A DNA stretch of 37,953 nt from a virus: positions 1 through 37,953 of IMG/VR virus record IMGVR_UViG_3300018428_000066; one strand, given 5' to 3'. Each line of letters starts with the position of its first letter. Position 1 is the stretch's first letter. The notes beneath the pieces were generated by a model. It saw nothing but the letters and a program-made list of their open reading frames with translations, did no database searches and had not been told where the DNA came from. A program made the position numbers and the translations under genes. Positions 1 through 7,661 of this stretch are shown one piece after another.

Positions 1-228
1 AATATAACCATTAGCATTTCTAACCCACCTCTGGTCTTGACTATTAATCTTAGCCTTTACATCAGGATTGTCCCTTAGGTAGCGCATCCATTTATCTATT
101 GGATTATCAACTACATTATCATCTATAGGATCTAGACCCAACTTAACGGCAGCACTATTAAGACCGCCACCATTGGATATCGCAGCTAACTTTATTCGCT
201 GCGCTTCTGTTAGACTAACGCTGGCCAT
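1..228 (-). CDS. Partial hypothetical protein at the end of the tail module
   Basis: An ATG at 228 opens a frame of 76 codons that runs off the left edge of the window. The start is bounded by an in-frame stop a few codons upstream, and AAGGG just before the ATG could be a weak ribosome binding site. The peptide begins MASVSLTEAQRIKLAAIS and has a Gly-Gly-Gly turn, then a region with acidic residues. I do not recognise a family. The N-terminal stretch resembles a short helix-turn-helix-like packing (SLTEAQRIKLAAISNGGGLNSAAVKLGL), but that is not enough for a functional call. It follows the 192-aa fibre gene by 21 bases and is probably cotranscribed with it. Confidence 0.6.
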   Translation of the reverse strand, partial: MASVSLTEAQRIKLAAISNGGGLNSAAVKLGLDPIDDNVVDNPIDKWMRYLRDNPDVKAKINSQDQRWVRNANGYI

Positions 229-249
229 CGCCCTTAACTAACAGGTACG

Positions 250-828
250 TTAATCAGTGGTTGTTATTGTAAGTTGACCTGTATTGGCGTCGTAACTGAA
301 ATTAGCAGAAGTAAGATAATCAGCCTCGATGGCAGTGACTCGAGTATCAACACCACCGATGCTAGTCGTATTCGCTGATATGCTTGTGCCTTGAGTGCCA
401 ACAGTAGTTGATAATGAGGTTATATCGGACTCTGCTGTGCCTACCCGAGTGTCTAGTGCTGTAATATCAGTAGCATTACTTGAGATATTAGTGGCATTAG
501 TTGAGATATCAGTTTGAGCTGTACCTAGGTCTGTCTGGAGTGTACTTACATCTCCCTGCACAGTTGATAGATCTGATGCTAGTGCATAATTTGCGAGGTC
601 TAGATTGCCCTCTGCAACTTTACCAGATGATATCGTTAACTCTGTTATGCCAGTGTTTAAGATCTCATTGATCTTGTTGGCAAGGTTACAAAAGTTTTCA
701 TCCAATGATTCATGGCTCAAAGGAGCAGTTTCCTTGGATCTTAACTTAATATTATCTTCGTCTCCACTACTTACTGTGAAGGCAGGGTCATAGGCTGGAA
801 CGCCAAATGTGATGGGATTGATGCTCAT
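250..828 (-). CDS. Putative tail fibre protein with coiled-coil repeats
   Basis: 192 aa, unrecognised by family. Residues about 85-165 are a run of short Ser/Thr/Asn/Asp-rich repeats with hydrophobic residues at regular spacing (STLQTDL, TDISTNATNIS, TDITALDTRV, SDITSLSTTV), typical of trimeric coiled-coil shafts of phage fibres. The C-terminus is a short beta-like segment (FSYDANTGQLTITTTD), common where a fibre shaft meets its tip. It lies at the end of the tail module. The ATG at 828 directly abuts a GTWAC-type site at 829-850 with no Shine-Dalgarno sequence, so this gene probably has its own control signal and is not only read through from the 836-aa gene upstream. Confidence 0.7.
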   Translation of the reverse strand: MSINPITFGVPAYDPAFTVSSGDEDNIKLRSKETAPLSHESLDENFCNLANKINEILNTGITELTISSGKVAEGNLDLANYALASDLSTVQGDVSTLQTDLGTAQTDISTNATNISSNATDITALDTRVGTAESDITSLSTTVGTQGTSISANTTSIGGVDTRVTAIEADYLTSANFSYDANTGQLTITTTD

Positions 829-850
829 GTTACTTAATTTATTTGGTTAC
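829..850 (-). promoter_or_regulatory. GTWAC-N12-GTWAC site abutting the 192-aa gene
   Basis: Read on the minus strand this is GTAAC, 12 mostly A/T bases, GTAAC, ending at the base before the ATG at 828. Both pentamers match exactly. It is one of nine such sites at gene boundaries in this window. Promoter or operator role is inference; the spacing and position are seen directly. Confidence 0.7.
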
Positions 851-861
851 ACAATAAACGG

Positions 862-879
862 CAAGCAAAAGGATGCTTG
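862..879 (-). terminator. Small hairpin after the 836-aa gene
   Basis: CAAGCA, six-base loop, TGCTTG forms a perfect 6-bp stem just after the stop codon at 882, followed on the minus strand by CCGTTTATTG. It could be a weak intrinsic terminator separating the 836-aa gene from the 192-aa gene. The T-run is poor, so this is tentative. Confidence 0.35.
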
Positions 880-881
880 AT

Positions 882-3392
882 TTAAAGGAGTGCCGGGACA
901 AGCCCACTGTTCTTAGATATGCCATCTATCTTATTGTTAGAGTTAAGGACTGCCTCGAGCTGGGGTTGAATGTTTGCAACCATGCCTCCAGTGTCCATGC
1001 TTATAGGTTTATCTCCATCTTCTGCATATAGAACAGAAGCATCATCATCTCGGTAAAGTCTTCCACCTGAAACAACCACTGCGTTACTACCTGTATTCTG
1101 TATTAGTATGTCAGCATTAGCAGTATTGATTACATAGTTAGCAGCATCGATTGCTCGAATACCATTAAACCATAAATCAACACCCTGCTCGGTTGTTGTA
1201 GAATATACAAAAAATGCGTAAATTTCTCTTACACTTGCAGATCCATCGGGGTCGGAAACATCTACGCCCATAGGATTAACATAATCTGCAGAAAGTGTTC
1301 CTACCTGACTTCCATCTATTCCATTACTATTATATATAAGGTCAGGTTCTTGACTAACTGAGAAAGTTAAGCCTGCGCTAGACGCAACCCCTGTTATCTC
1401 CGTTGGAAGCATAGCCTGCGCGCCAACAACACAGGTACATCTAAGCCTAACAACATCATTAACTGCAATCTCGGTTTGGGTGTAAAGCCCAGTTGCATCA
1501 GTATATTCACCTGGGGTTCCTGACAGCTTCTGAGTTACAACTAGTTTATCCTGAGTCAAGTTGTACAACTGAATACGAGTAGTTGCCTCAACATTTTTAA
1601 CAGTCCACCTCAATACAGTCTCTCCACCAAATGCTCCTACCACAATAGCACCATTAAGTTTTTGGGCAGTACCAGTGTTGGTTATATTGCCCTCAAATAC
1701 TGAAGCCTTAATGGTTATTGTTGAGCCATCAAAACTAAATACATTAGTGGCATTAGCATCGATAACTACATTGTAGGATCCTGCATTAATAGTACTACCA
1801 TCCCTACTTACTATTGTATTAACCTCGCCTGCGTAATTATCAGTTAAGTATGCCTTTGCTGCATTATAAAACTTTTCTGCGCTATCTATCTCTGTGTATG
1901 CATCTACATCTTCCCTAGAGTCTGTTATGAGCAAATCGTCAAACAATACCCAATTAACAGCGAGTTCACCAAGCCCTTTTAATGCCTGTGATGAGGTGGA
2001 CAATGAGTGTCCGTATGAGCAAAACTTAAAGGTGAAATCATCTGCGTTTGTATTGGAGTCTGAACGGCGGTCTACACGATAAAAGTTACCGAAGTTAGCT
2101 GTGTCCCAATCGGAATAAGAAGGCGAAGATAAGTCTGAACTACTAACCCTCCATGTTCCGTTATGGATATGCATTCCGTAGATCGTGGCCGCATCTGCAT
2201 CATTGGTGTTGTACTCGTGAATTTGTACGCCTGTCAGTACCTCGAATTTTGCTACATTACCGCTTGCATCTGAAGTTTTATTGTAGACCTCGGATGTGCT
2301 ATAATCATAAACCATATCACCATTAGAATTAACCACCCCTCTAGTAATTGGTGAATTACCTGATGCAGTGTATCCGTTGGTAGTATCCTTAGATTTACTT
2401 TTTAGGAATATTGCGTTTTTAGCGTATGCGGATGGATTGTCCTCGAGGTACAATTCTACGCCTTGTATTGCGGTTCCGCTAGCATCCTTAAAATTAAATG
2501 AAACTTCCTTCTTGGTAACGACTACACCACGCTGACCTGTTGAGCCTCTAGTGTTTCTCCACATCTTCACAACATCTGAACCTGTTGCGGAGTTTATAAC
2601 CTCGTATTCACGATGGGATTGATTATTCAATCCATCCGATCCGATGTCATAGTCGTTAATATTCTGCGAGACATCAAACTCTCGAAGCGTGTGGTAAGTA
2701 ATTACACCTTGATTTATAACCTCACCAATAGACGAGTTTGCAAAATTAAATGTTGCATTAAATGCAGGAAGCAAAACCGCAACTCCATCAAATGTGCCAT
2801 TAAATGAACCATTGGCATTACCGAATGGATTACGCCACTCTAACGAGCTAGTAGTTCCCCGCCAAGTAGTACCGATAACATCAAGATTCATTGATCCGGT
2901 GCATGGCCTACCTGTTAGTATAACTCCACCCCTCCCAACAAAGGTGGAATTACTTCCACTCCCGCTAAGGCAAGCATCTGCAGGATGCCAATTAGAAATC
3001 CTAGCACCTGTAAAGATTAAACCTGTGCTTTTCGAATTGGTAGATGTGCCTCTTGTTGAATTAGTTCTAGTAGTCCCATAATAATAAAAAGCAGGGTTCG
3101 CATTTGTCCCACTAACCCCCATTGCAGTTGTTGCGGTGCTATTACTAAGACCTGTATTTGTGTGATGTAGAATTAATATCTCAGTGTCTGGATCGTGGTA
3201 CAGAGTGCCGTTAATCACTACTCGTGTATCGGAGGCAATCTCATAAACATCTATGTGATTTTCGTTTATGTAATGGGTGACTCCTGTTAGACCCACTAGA
3301 CCACTAAGATTATTTTCTGTAGTACCTGCTTCTAATTTTAGTACATTTCTATTGCCAGTTTCATGGCTTGATGCTGAGTAAGTCCAGGTCAT
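882..3392 (-). CDS. Large putative tail fibre or tail spike protein
   Basis: 836 aa, rich in Gly, Ser, Thr and Asn with alternating polar/hydrophobic residues, as expected for a beta-rich virion protein. The N-terminal third contains a series of short beta-like strands (residues about 30-230), reminiscent of parallel beta-helix spikes. Residues about 290-400 (FNFKDASGTAIQGVELYLED onwards) look like a carboxypeptidase-regulatory or Ig-like beta-sandwich insert. The C-terminal 30 residues are helical. No catalytic motif for a depolymerase is evident. It overlaps the 113-aa gene by 4 bases (translational coupling) and belongs to the tail module. Exact role in adsorption is inferred from composition and position. 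Confidence 0.65.
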   Translation of the reverse strand: MTWTYSASSHETGNRNVLKLEAGTTENNLSGLVGLTGVTHYINENHIDVYEIASDTRVVINGTLYHDPDTEILILHHTNTGLSNSTATTAMGVSGTNANPAFYYYGTTRTNSTRGTSTNSKSTGLIFTGARISNWHPADACLSGSGSNSTFVGRGGVILTGRPCTGSMNLDVIGTTWRGTTSSLEWRNPFGNANGSFNGTFDGVAVLLPAFNATFNFANSSIGEVINQGVITYHTLREFDVSQNINDYDIGSDGLNNQSHREYEVINSATGSDVVKMWRNTRGSTGQRGVVVTKKEVSFNFKDASGTAIQGVELYLEDNPSAYAKNAIFLKSKSKDTTNGYTASGNSPITRGVVNSNGDMVYDYSTSEVYNKTSDASGNVAKFEVLTGVQIHEYNTNDADAATIYGMHIHNGTWRVSSSDLSSPSYSDWDTANFGNFYRVDRRSDSNTNADDFTFKFCSYGHSLSTSSQALKGLGELAVNWVLFDDLLITDSREDVDAYTEIDSAEKFYNAAKAYLTDNYAGEVNTIVSRDGSTINAGSYNVVIDANATNVFSFDGSTITIKASVFEGNITNTGTAQKLNGAIVVGAFGGETVLRWTVKNVEATTRIQLYNLTQDKLVVTQKLSGTPGEYTDATGLYTQTEIAVNDVVRLRCTCVVGAQAMLPTEITGVASSAGLTFSVSQEPDLIYNSNGIDGSQVGTLSADYVNPMGVDVSDPDGSASVREIYAFFVYSTTTEQGVDLWFNGIRAIDAANYVINTANADILIQNTGSNAVVVSGGRLYRDDDASVLYAEDGDKPISMDTGGMVANIQPQLEAVLNSNNKIDGISKNSGLVPALL

Positions 3393-3730
3393 GCGTAATC
3401 CTTTGTAATCGACTCTAGGTTGCCATCTGAGTCATATGTGAGTGTCTTAGTCAGATGCACTGCTCCCGACTCACTTTCCACAATCTGAGTTAGCACTCCA
3501 TCCGTATAAGTAAAACTCTTGCTGCTTAGTGTAACAGCTTTAGTTGAATCTGTATAAGTAGTGGTCGCACTAAGAAGCCCATCCACAAAACTTAATTCTG
3601 TGAAGTCATCTGTCGGATCGGGGTGATTATGGTCATTTCCTCCACCCCCCGATAAGCCGTCAATTTGGGTTTGAAGAAGCTTTACTTCCGCACCCAGCTT
3701 GTTGCCGATCTGGGCTAGGATATCTGTCAT
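3389..3730 (-). CDS. Small tail protein with a shared N-terminal anchor motif
   Basis: 113 aa. Residues 2-22 follow the pattern DILxxIGxKLGAExKxL, which also occurs at the start of the next gene upstream (317 aa). This suggests a duplicated attachment peptide. A Gly-rich hinge with HNHPDP (residues about 29-40) precedes a beta-rich C-terminus containing repeated T-Y-T-D/K strands (TLTYDSDGNLESITKDYA). That tail is similar in style to YD/RHS-like or collar segments, but too short to assign. Its start overlaps the stop of the 317-aa gene by one base, and its end overlaps the 836-aa gene, so the three are one translational unit. Confidence 0.6.
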   Translation of the reverse strand: MTDILAQIGNKLGAEVKLLQTQIDGLSGGGGNDHNHPDPTDDFTELSFVDGLLSATTTYTDSTKAVTLSSKSFTYTDGVLTQIVESESGAVHLTKTLTYDSDGNLESITKDYA

Positions 3731-4683
3731 TATGCCTTAGCAGTATTGTATGCTGTTTCGAATGTTGCATAGTCACCTAGTGCAACATTATTTATTGTGA
3801 TATCTGTACTAGCAGCTGCAGCAACGCTTCCTGTTAATGCACCACTAATGGTAGAAAAAGCAGCAGTTCCAGTACCTGTGATTGTTGGACTAGTTAGACT
3901 TTTGTTCGTAAGAGTCTGTGAAGCAACTTCTGATACTAGGGTGGAGTCTGAGCCACCAGGTAAAAGTAAAACATTTGTAACTCCCTCAGAGTGAGGTTGA
4001 GACATAATAGTCTGCCCATGAGTATTAGCATGACAATTAACTTTGATCTGACCTGAGGTGTCAGACCCATTACCTTTTACTACAAGTATACTAGAGCTTG
4101 GGCTGACTTCTACATCCCCGGACGCACTAGAGATATTCCCAACTAAGTTACCAGTGAATGAGGCTGCATTGCTATTATCACCACTATCAAGAACTACCGT
4201 GCCATCAGTATTCTTAACATCACCAATAAGGTCACCAGTCACACTACCAGTAACATTTCCCTCGAGCGAACTTACAACTAAGTCGGCAGCAGCAGTACCT
4301 AATAGAAGCTTCCACTTATCATCAGCATCATCAAATATAGCAGATGCTTTATCAAGTGGATTGCCAGTCCCATCGTTTCCTCGGTTTACTTCTAATCCAC
4401 CTGTGGTTGCTGTAGCATTACCAGTTTCAGGAGCAAGGTTAACCTCGATAATATTATCCTCCACAGAAACCGTGGTGGTATTCAAAGTAGTGGTTGTGCC
4501 TGTTACAGTGAGGTTGCCGATCTCAGCAGAGTCTGCCCTTAGCTCACTAAAGCTATCTGTGCCATCCTTAAGGTTGCCCAAGCTTACTTTTGTAGCATAT
4601 GTAGCTTGGAGGTCTGTTGTGAGTTGCTTATGCTCTGCTCCGAGCTTTTCGCCTATCTTTCCGAGTATGTCTGTTGCTGCCAT
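3730..4683 (-). CDS. Putative tail fibre protein
   Basis: 317 aa. It begins with the anchor-like sequence DILGKIGEKLGAEHKQL, shared with the neighbouring 113-aa protein. Residues about 55-110 carry LTVTGTTTTLNTTTVSVEDNI followed by a GGLEVNRGND segment, a combination I associate with fibre proteins of marine phages. Later come repeated N-V-T-G-S/D strands (GNVTGSVTGDLIGDV, FTGNLVGNI) and ASQTLTNKSLTSPTITGTG, also typical of phage fibres. The start at 4683 sits 2 bases after a GTWAC-type site that overlaps the stop codon of the preceding gene, and no Shine-Dalgarno sequence is present. Receptor binding or shaft function is inferred. Confidence 0.7.
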   Translation of the reverse strand: MAATDILGKIGEKLGAEHKQLTTDLQATYATKVSLGNLKDGTDSFSELRADSAEIGNLTVTGTTTTLNTTTVSVEDNIIEVNLAPETGNATATTGGLEVNRGNDGTGNPLDKASAIFDDADDKWKLLLGTAAADLVVSSLEGNVTGSVTGDLIGDVKNTDGTVVLDSGDNSNAASFTGNLVGNISSASGDVEVSPSSSILVVKGNGSDTSGQIKVNCHANTHGQTIMSQPHSEGVTNVLLLPGGSDSTLVSEVASQTLTNKSLTSPTITGTGTAAFSTISGALTGSVAAAASTDITINNVALGDYATFETAYNTAKA

Positions 4684-4685
4684 GA

Positions 4686-4707
4686 GTTATATATTATATT
4701 AAGTTAC
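4686..4707 (-). promoter_or_regulatory. GTWAC-type site overlapping a stop codon, before the 317-aa gene
   Basis: On the minus strand: GTAAC, 12 A/T-only bases, ATAAC (one mismatch in the second pentamer). It begins inside the TAA stop of the 79-aa gene and ends 2 bases before the ATG at 4683. The spacer contains TATAAT, so it could double as a -10 element. Confidence 0.6.
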
Positions 4708-4943
4708 ACTTTATGTAGATCAAAATTTAACTCGAAAGTGACTTCATTGCCATATTCTTGTCGAATTTGATCCAGCTGTATGTCATCTGCATACGGTAAG
4801 TCGTTCCACGATGTAAACCCATCACCTATCTTCATCCTTTTATTTGTAAGATCCAATCCAATCTCGCCCTGCAGCAGAGAGGGGTTAATTGTCTGCCAGT
4901 TAGTAGCAGAATCTCTACGTAGCTGTATCCTTCTATAAGTCAT
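4704..4943 (-). CDS. Small tail protein resembling the N-terminal domain of Mtd
   Basis: 79 aa. The pattern RRIQLRRDSATNWQTINP, then LLQGEIGLDLTNKRMKIGDG, then SWNDLPYA is the hallmark of the major tropism determinant N-terminal domain family (Mtd_N; also called a hyaluronidase-like or tail fibre N-terminal domain). In that family a beta-prism attaches fibres to the virion. Here it stands as an isolated small protein without a receptor-binding C-terminus, so it may be a connector. It overlaps the 115-aa gene by 4 bases upstream, and its stop is embedded in a GTWAC-type site. Confidence 0.75.
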   Translation of the reverse strand: MTYRRIQLRRDSATNWQTINPSLLQGEIGLDLTNKRMKIGDGFTSWNDLPYADDIQLDQIRQEYGNEVTFELNFDLHKV

Positions 4944-5287
4944 GCTGAACCTCCATCTATATCATCATCTGTCCTATAGTCAGTTGTATCAGCAAATCCT
5001 CCATCAATCGAGTCAATTGCATCCAAGCCTGAAGCTACCCAAACACCCCCTATATACTGCAGTACAGAGTTTTGCTGAGGGTTTATTATGGTAACATCAT
5101 TCAATGCACCAAGAGTAATCTTTGATATGTATGTTCTGAGACCATTAACTGCATCCGTTATGAGTGATCTTAATCCAGACTCATTACTTTTTTGATCTAC
5201 CTTTTCCGCTAATCTTTCGAGCTGTACATCATCAAATGATGTTGTGATCTCATAGGATGGCTTTGAGCTTTGCTTTCTACGCGGCAT
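4940..5287 (-). CDS. Small putative tail protein
   Basis: 115 aa. The basic N-terminus (MPRRKQSSKPS) is followed by a helical stretch (residues 20-55) and the segment TLGALNDVTIINPQQNSVLQYIGGVWV. This last pattern is widespread in phage tail fibre and baseplate proteins, where it forms a small beta unit. The C-terminus is rich in Asp and Gly (DSIDGGFADTT). The start overlaps the end of the 794-aa gene by 11 bases and the end overlaps the Mtd_N-like gene by 4, so it is translated as part of the tail operon. Exact structural role is not known. Confidence 0.6.
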   Translation of the reverse strand: MPRRKQSSKPSYEITTSFDDVQLERLAEKVDQKSNESGLRSLITDAVNGLRTYISKITLGALNDVTIINPQQNSVLQYIGGVWVASGLDAIDSIDGGFADTTDYRTDDDIDGGSA

Positions 5288-7661
5288 CGCTAGTTACCTC
5301 CGATGTGTGTCTAGTCCTTACACCTGAAACCTCAAATGTCCTGCCAATAAACTTAAATGGCTGACCTACTCCTGTTAAAGAAATTGTATCCTGGTAGTAG
5401 TTGCCTTGAGCATATGTTGGAATCATAACCTCACTGCTCATGTCCTCTAGCTTCTCAATGATTTCCTCAGTCTCTGTGATTTGAGTGGTGCTATATGTGG
5501 AAAGCTTAACATTAGCTACAACTGCAGTATCTAAATATCCGTATGCCCCCTCTACATAGTCACCTGCCATGTAAGAAGAGTAATCAAATATGTCCGACAT
5601 ATGTAATGCATATGACCTTAACTTCTTTTCAGAAAATCTATCCGAGAAGTCATTCTTGCCAAAAACTATTTTACTTTCATAGTCTTCACCGATTCTAGTA
5701 AATTCACGAAATGGAGCTGAGTCGCCTTCACGAGACCCATAACCATACCTAACTATTACTCCCCCCCTAGTACTCTCATCTGTCTTGGCTAATTCAGAGT
5801 CTATATATCTCGGTGATGAGTAGCTTACCCCACCTAAGTCAAGTGTTTGCCGGACTACATGAGTTGCCATAATAAATCTACGACTAGGGAACCTACTTGT
5901 AGGTAGAGTAGTACACATAGCAGTAAATGCATTATCTATCTGTGACACTGTGCTATGCGTCATGTCGTAAGCTAACACACCATAATCAATATCAAGGGTA
6001 TTCTTATTAGCATTAAAGTTTATTGGGCATATAAAGAACACCTCATTGGTCAGTGGATTAACCTGGGAGTACACATGTTCGGTTTCATCAAAACCAATGA
6101 GCCTCCAGCTTTCTGGGCCAATCATTAGTGGAGTGAAAGGCTCGGGTTCCGTGGATGCTAGGGTTATAAAGTATACTCCATTATAGCCCATGAATACCTG
6201 TTTGTCATCTATGTTCACCACAGTGTGCGAGAAGTCTGCCACCCGCTCTCCCTTATACCGCTCCTCGTAGTAAAATGCAGTATACTCATCTCCTCTACTA
6301 ATAGATAAATAGCCCGACTCCCTATGAACCATAAGCTTATCAGATAACTTAGCCATACGAAGTATGCTAGTTCCATCATCAGGGAAGCTGAATGAATCTG
6401 CAGACTCCCTAACAATCCTCGCATCATCAGAGAATGTATCAGGCTCCTTAAGCAATATGAACTCCACAGTATTGCCTATAGATATATTTGCAGAGCTACC
6501 AGACTGAGGATCTCCTGTATTTGTTAATACACCATCAGCAGTATTGTTGTATGCATCCCTAAGTGTAATTGTGGTCTTACCATTAACATAATCTGCACGT
6601 ATTAACTCTATATCTGCATCATATACTTTTACTACTCCTGCAGAATCAGTTATGCTCATCCTTATACTGTCATCCTTAATAAAGGTTGAATGAGTATAAT
6701 CTACTTCATCAGGATCAATTATGAAGAAGTATGGGTTATGAACTGCAGATACATAAAATTCGTCAACATCCCTTGCACCTCCCAACGGATAGTCAATTTC
6801 TATTTGTTGTAACTGTGAACCATTCATTGCAGACACTTTACCCTTATATGTCTGACCGAATAAATAAGGTGCTGCCTTTGCTTCATTCTGATCATCTGCA
6901 AGCCTCCAAGCAGAGAACTCAACCATATGCGGTACCGTATAGGTAGTTACATAATCATCATATTCGTTAAATAACTCAGGCAGCCCATAAGGAAATGAAG
7001 ATGCCCCCATAAAGTACTCAAAGTTGTGAGTTATATTTTCATCAAAATACTCAACATTTCCAATAAATAATCGACCATCAAACTCTGCTATAGTTCCGCA
7101 TCTAACTATACCCCTCTCTCTTAAGCTAAACATAGGAAATGCACATGGCCAGTCGCCTCTATAAATCATAGGGAGATCCACACCATTATTAATTATGCAA
7201 TAACCATCAATGGCTACTGCCTCCCACCTCCTGGCATTTAGATTATAATTTTCGACTGTTGCTTGAGTAGCTGGGCTATTGGGGTAAAGACCATCTATAT
7301 TGCATAGGTCATAGGCTATCTCTTCCCATTCATTGGAACTCTCTCTAAACCTATATAGGGTGTCTCCGGAAGCACAGACTAGGACTTTATCCCCTTCAGA
7401 TTCGAATTGAAATAGTAGTCTTATCGGATCATTCCCTGTACCCACTTTGGATACATCAGTGAAATTAGATTCAATAGGGTTCCACCCTTCCCTCCTAACC
7501 TCACCATCTGTTTCTCTTCTGAAGTTTATTTTCTCAACATAGTTCGCTGCCCCTGCAGTGTCCTGAGAGTTACTACCAGACACAAGGTTACCGCCGTCAC
7601 TAACTAAGACAGAATAGTGTCTATATGGATTTGTAGCCCTTGCCATTACTCGCCAGGCCAA
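5277..7661 (-). CDS. Putative tail nozzle / stabilisation protein (T7 gp12-like)
   Basis: 794 aa, beta-rich throughout, with repeated blades such as DGYCIINNGVDLPMIYRGDW, IAEFDGRLFIGNV, LSDKLMVHRESGYLSISRGD and VFMGYNGVYFITL. Short-tailed phage nozzle or stabilisation proteins (T7 gp12, P22 gp10) are large beta-propeller-like proteins with this look. They lie next to the gp11-type adaptor, as here (244-aa gene three genes upstream on the same strand). The N-terminus (WRVMARATNPYRHYSVLVSDGGNL) is compatible with a propeller start. The assignment rests on size, composition and order, not on a diagnostic motif. It overlaps the coiled-coil fibre gene by 16 bases. Confidence 0.6.
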   Translation of the reverse strand: MAWRVMARATNPYRHYSVLVSDGGNLVSGSNSQDTAGAANYVEKINFRRETDGEVRREGWNPIESNFTDVSKVGTGNDPIRLLFQFESEGDKVLVCASGDTLYRFRESSNEWEEIAYDLCNIDGLYPNSPATQATVENYNLNARRWEAVAIDGYCIINNGVDLPMIYRGDWPCAFPMFSLRERGIVRCGTIAEFDGRLFIGNVEYFDENITHNFEYFMGASSFPYGLPELFNEYDDYVTTYTVPHMVEFSAWRLADDQNEAKAAPYLFGQTYKGKVSAMNGSQLQQIEIDYPLGGARDVDEFYVSAVHNPYFFIIDPDEVDYTHSTFIKDDSIRMSITDSAGVVKVYDADIELIRADYVNGKTTITLRDAYNNTADGVLTNTGDPQSGSSANISIGNTVEFILLKEPDTFSDDARIVRESADSFSFPDDGTSILRMAKLSDKLMVHRESGYLSISRGDEYTAFYYEERYKGERVADFSHTVVNIDDKQVFMGYNGVYFITLASTEPEPFTPLMIGPESWRLIGFDETEHVYSQVNPLTNEVFFICPINFNANKNTLDIDYGVLAYDMTHSTVSQIDNAFTAMCTTLPTSRFPSRRFIMATHVVRQTLDLGGVSYSSPRYIDSELAKTDESTRGGVIVRYGYGSREGDSAPFREFTRIGEDYESKIVFGKNDFSDRFSEKKLRSYALHMSDIFDYSSYMAGDYVEGAYGYLDTAVVANVKLSTYSTTQITETEEIIEKLEDMSSEVMIPTYAQGNYYQDTISLTGVGQPFKFIGRTFEVSGVRTRHTSEVTSDAA

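Noticed and set aside
4058-4702. Long plus-strand frame opposite the 317-aa gene
   Set aside because: Its sequence is Pro/Ser/Val-rich as expected for the reverse of fibre repeats; the minus frame has gene-like overlaps and motifs.
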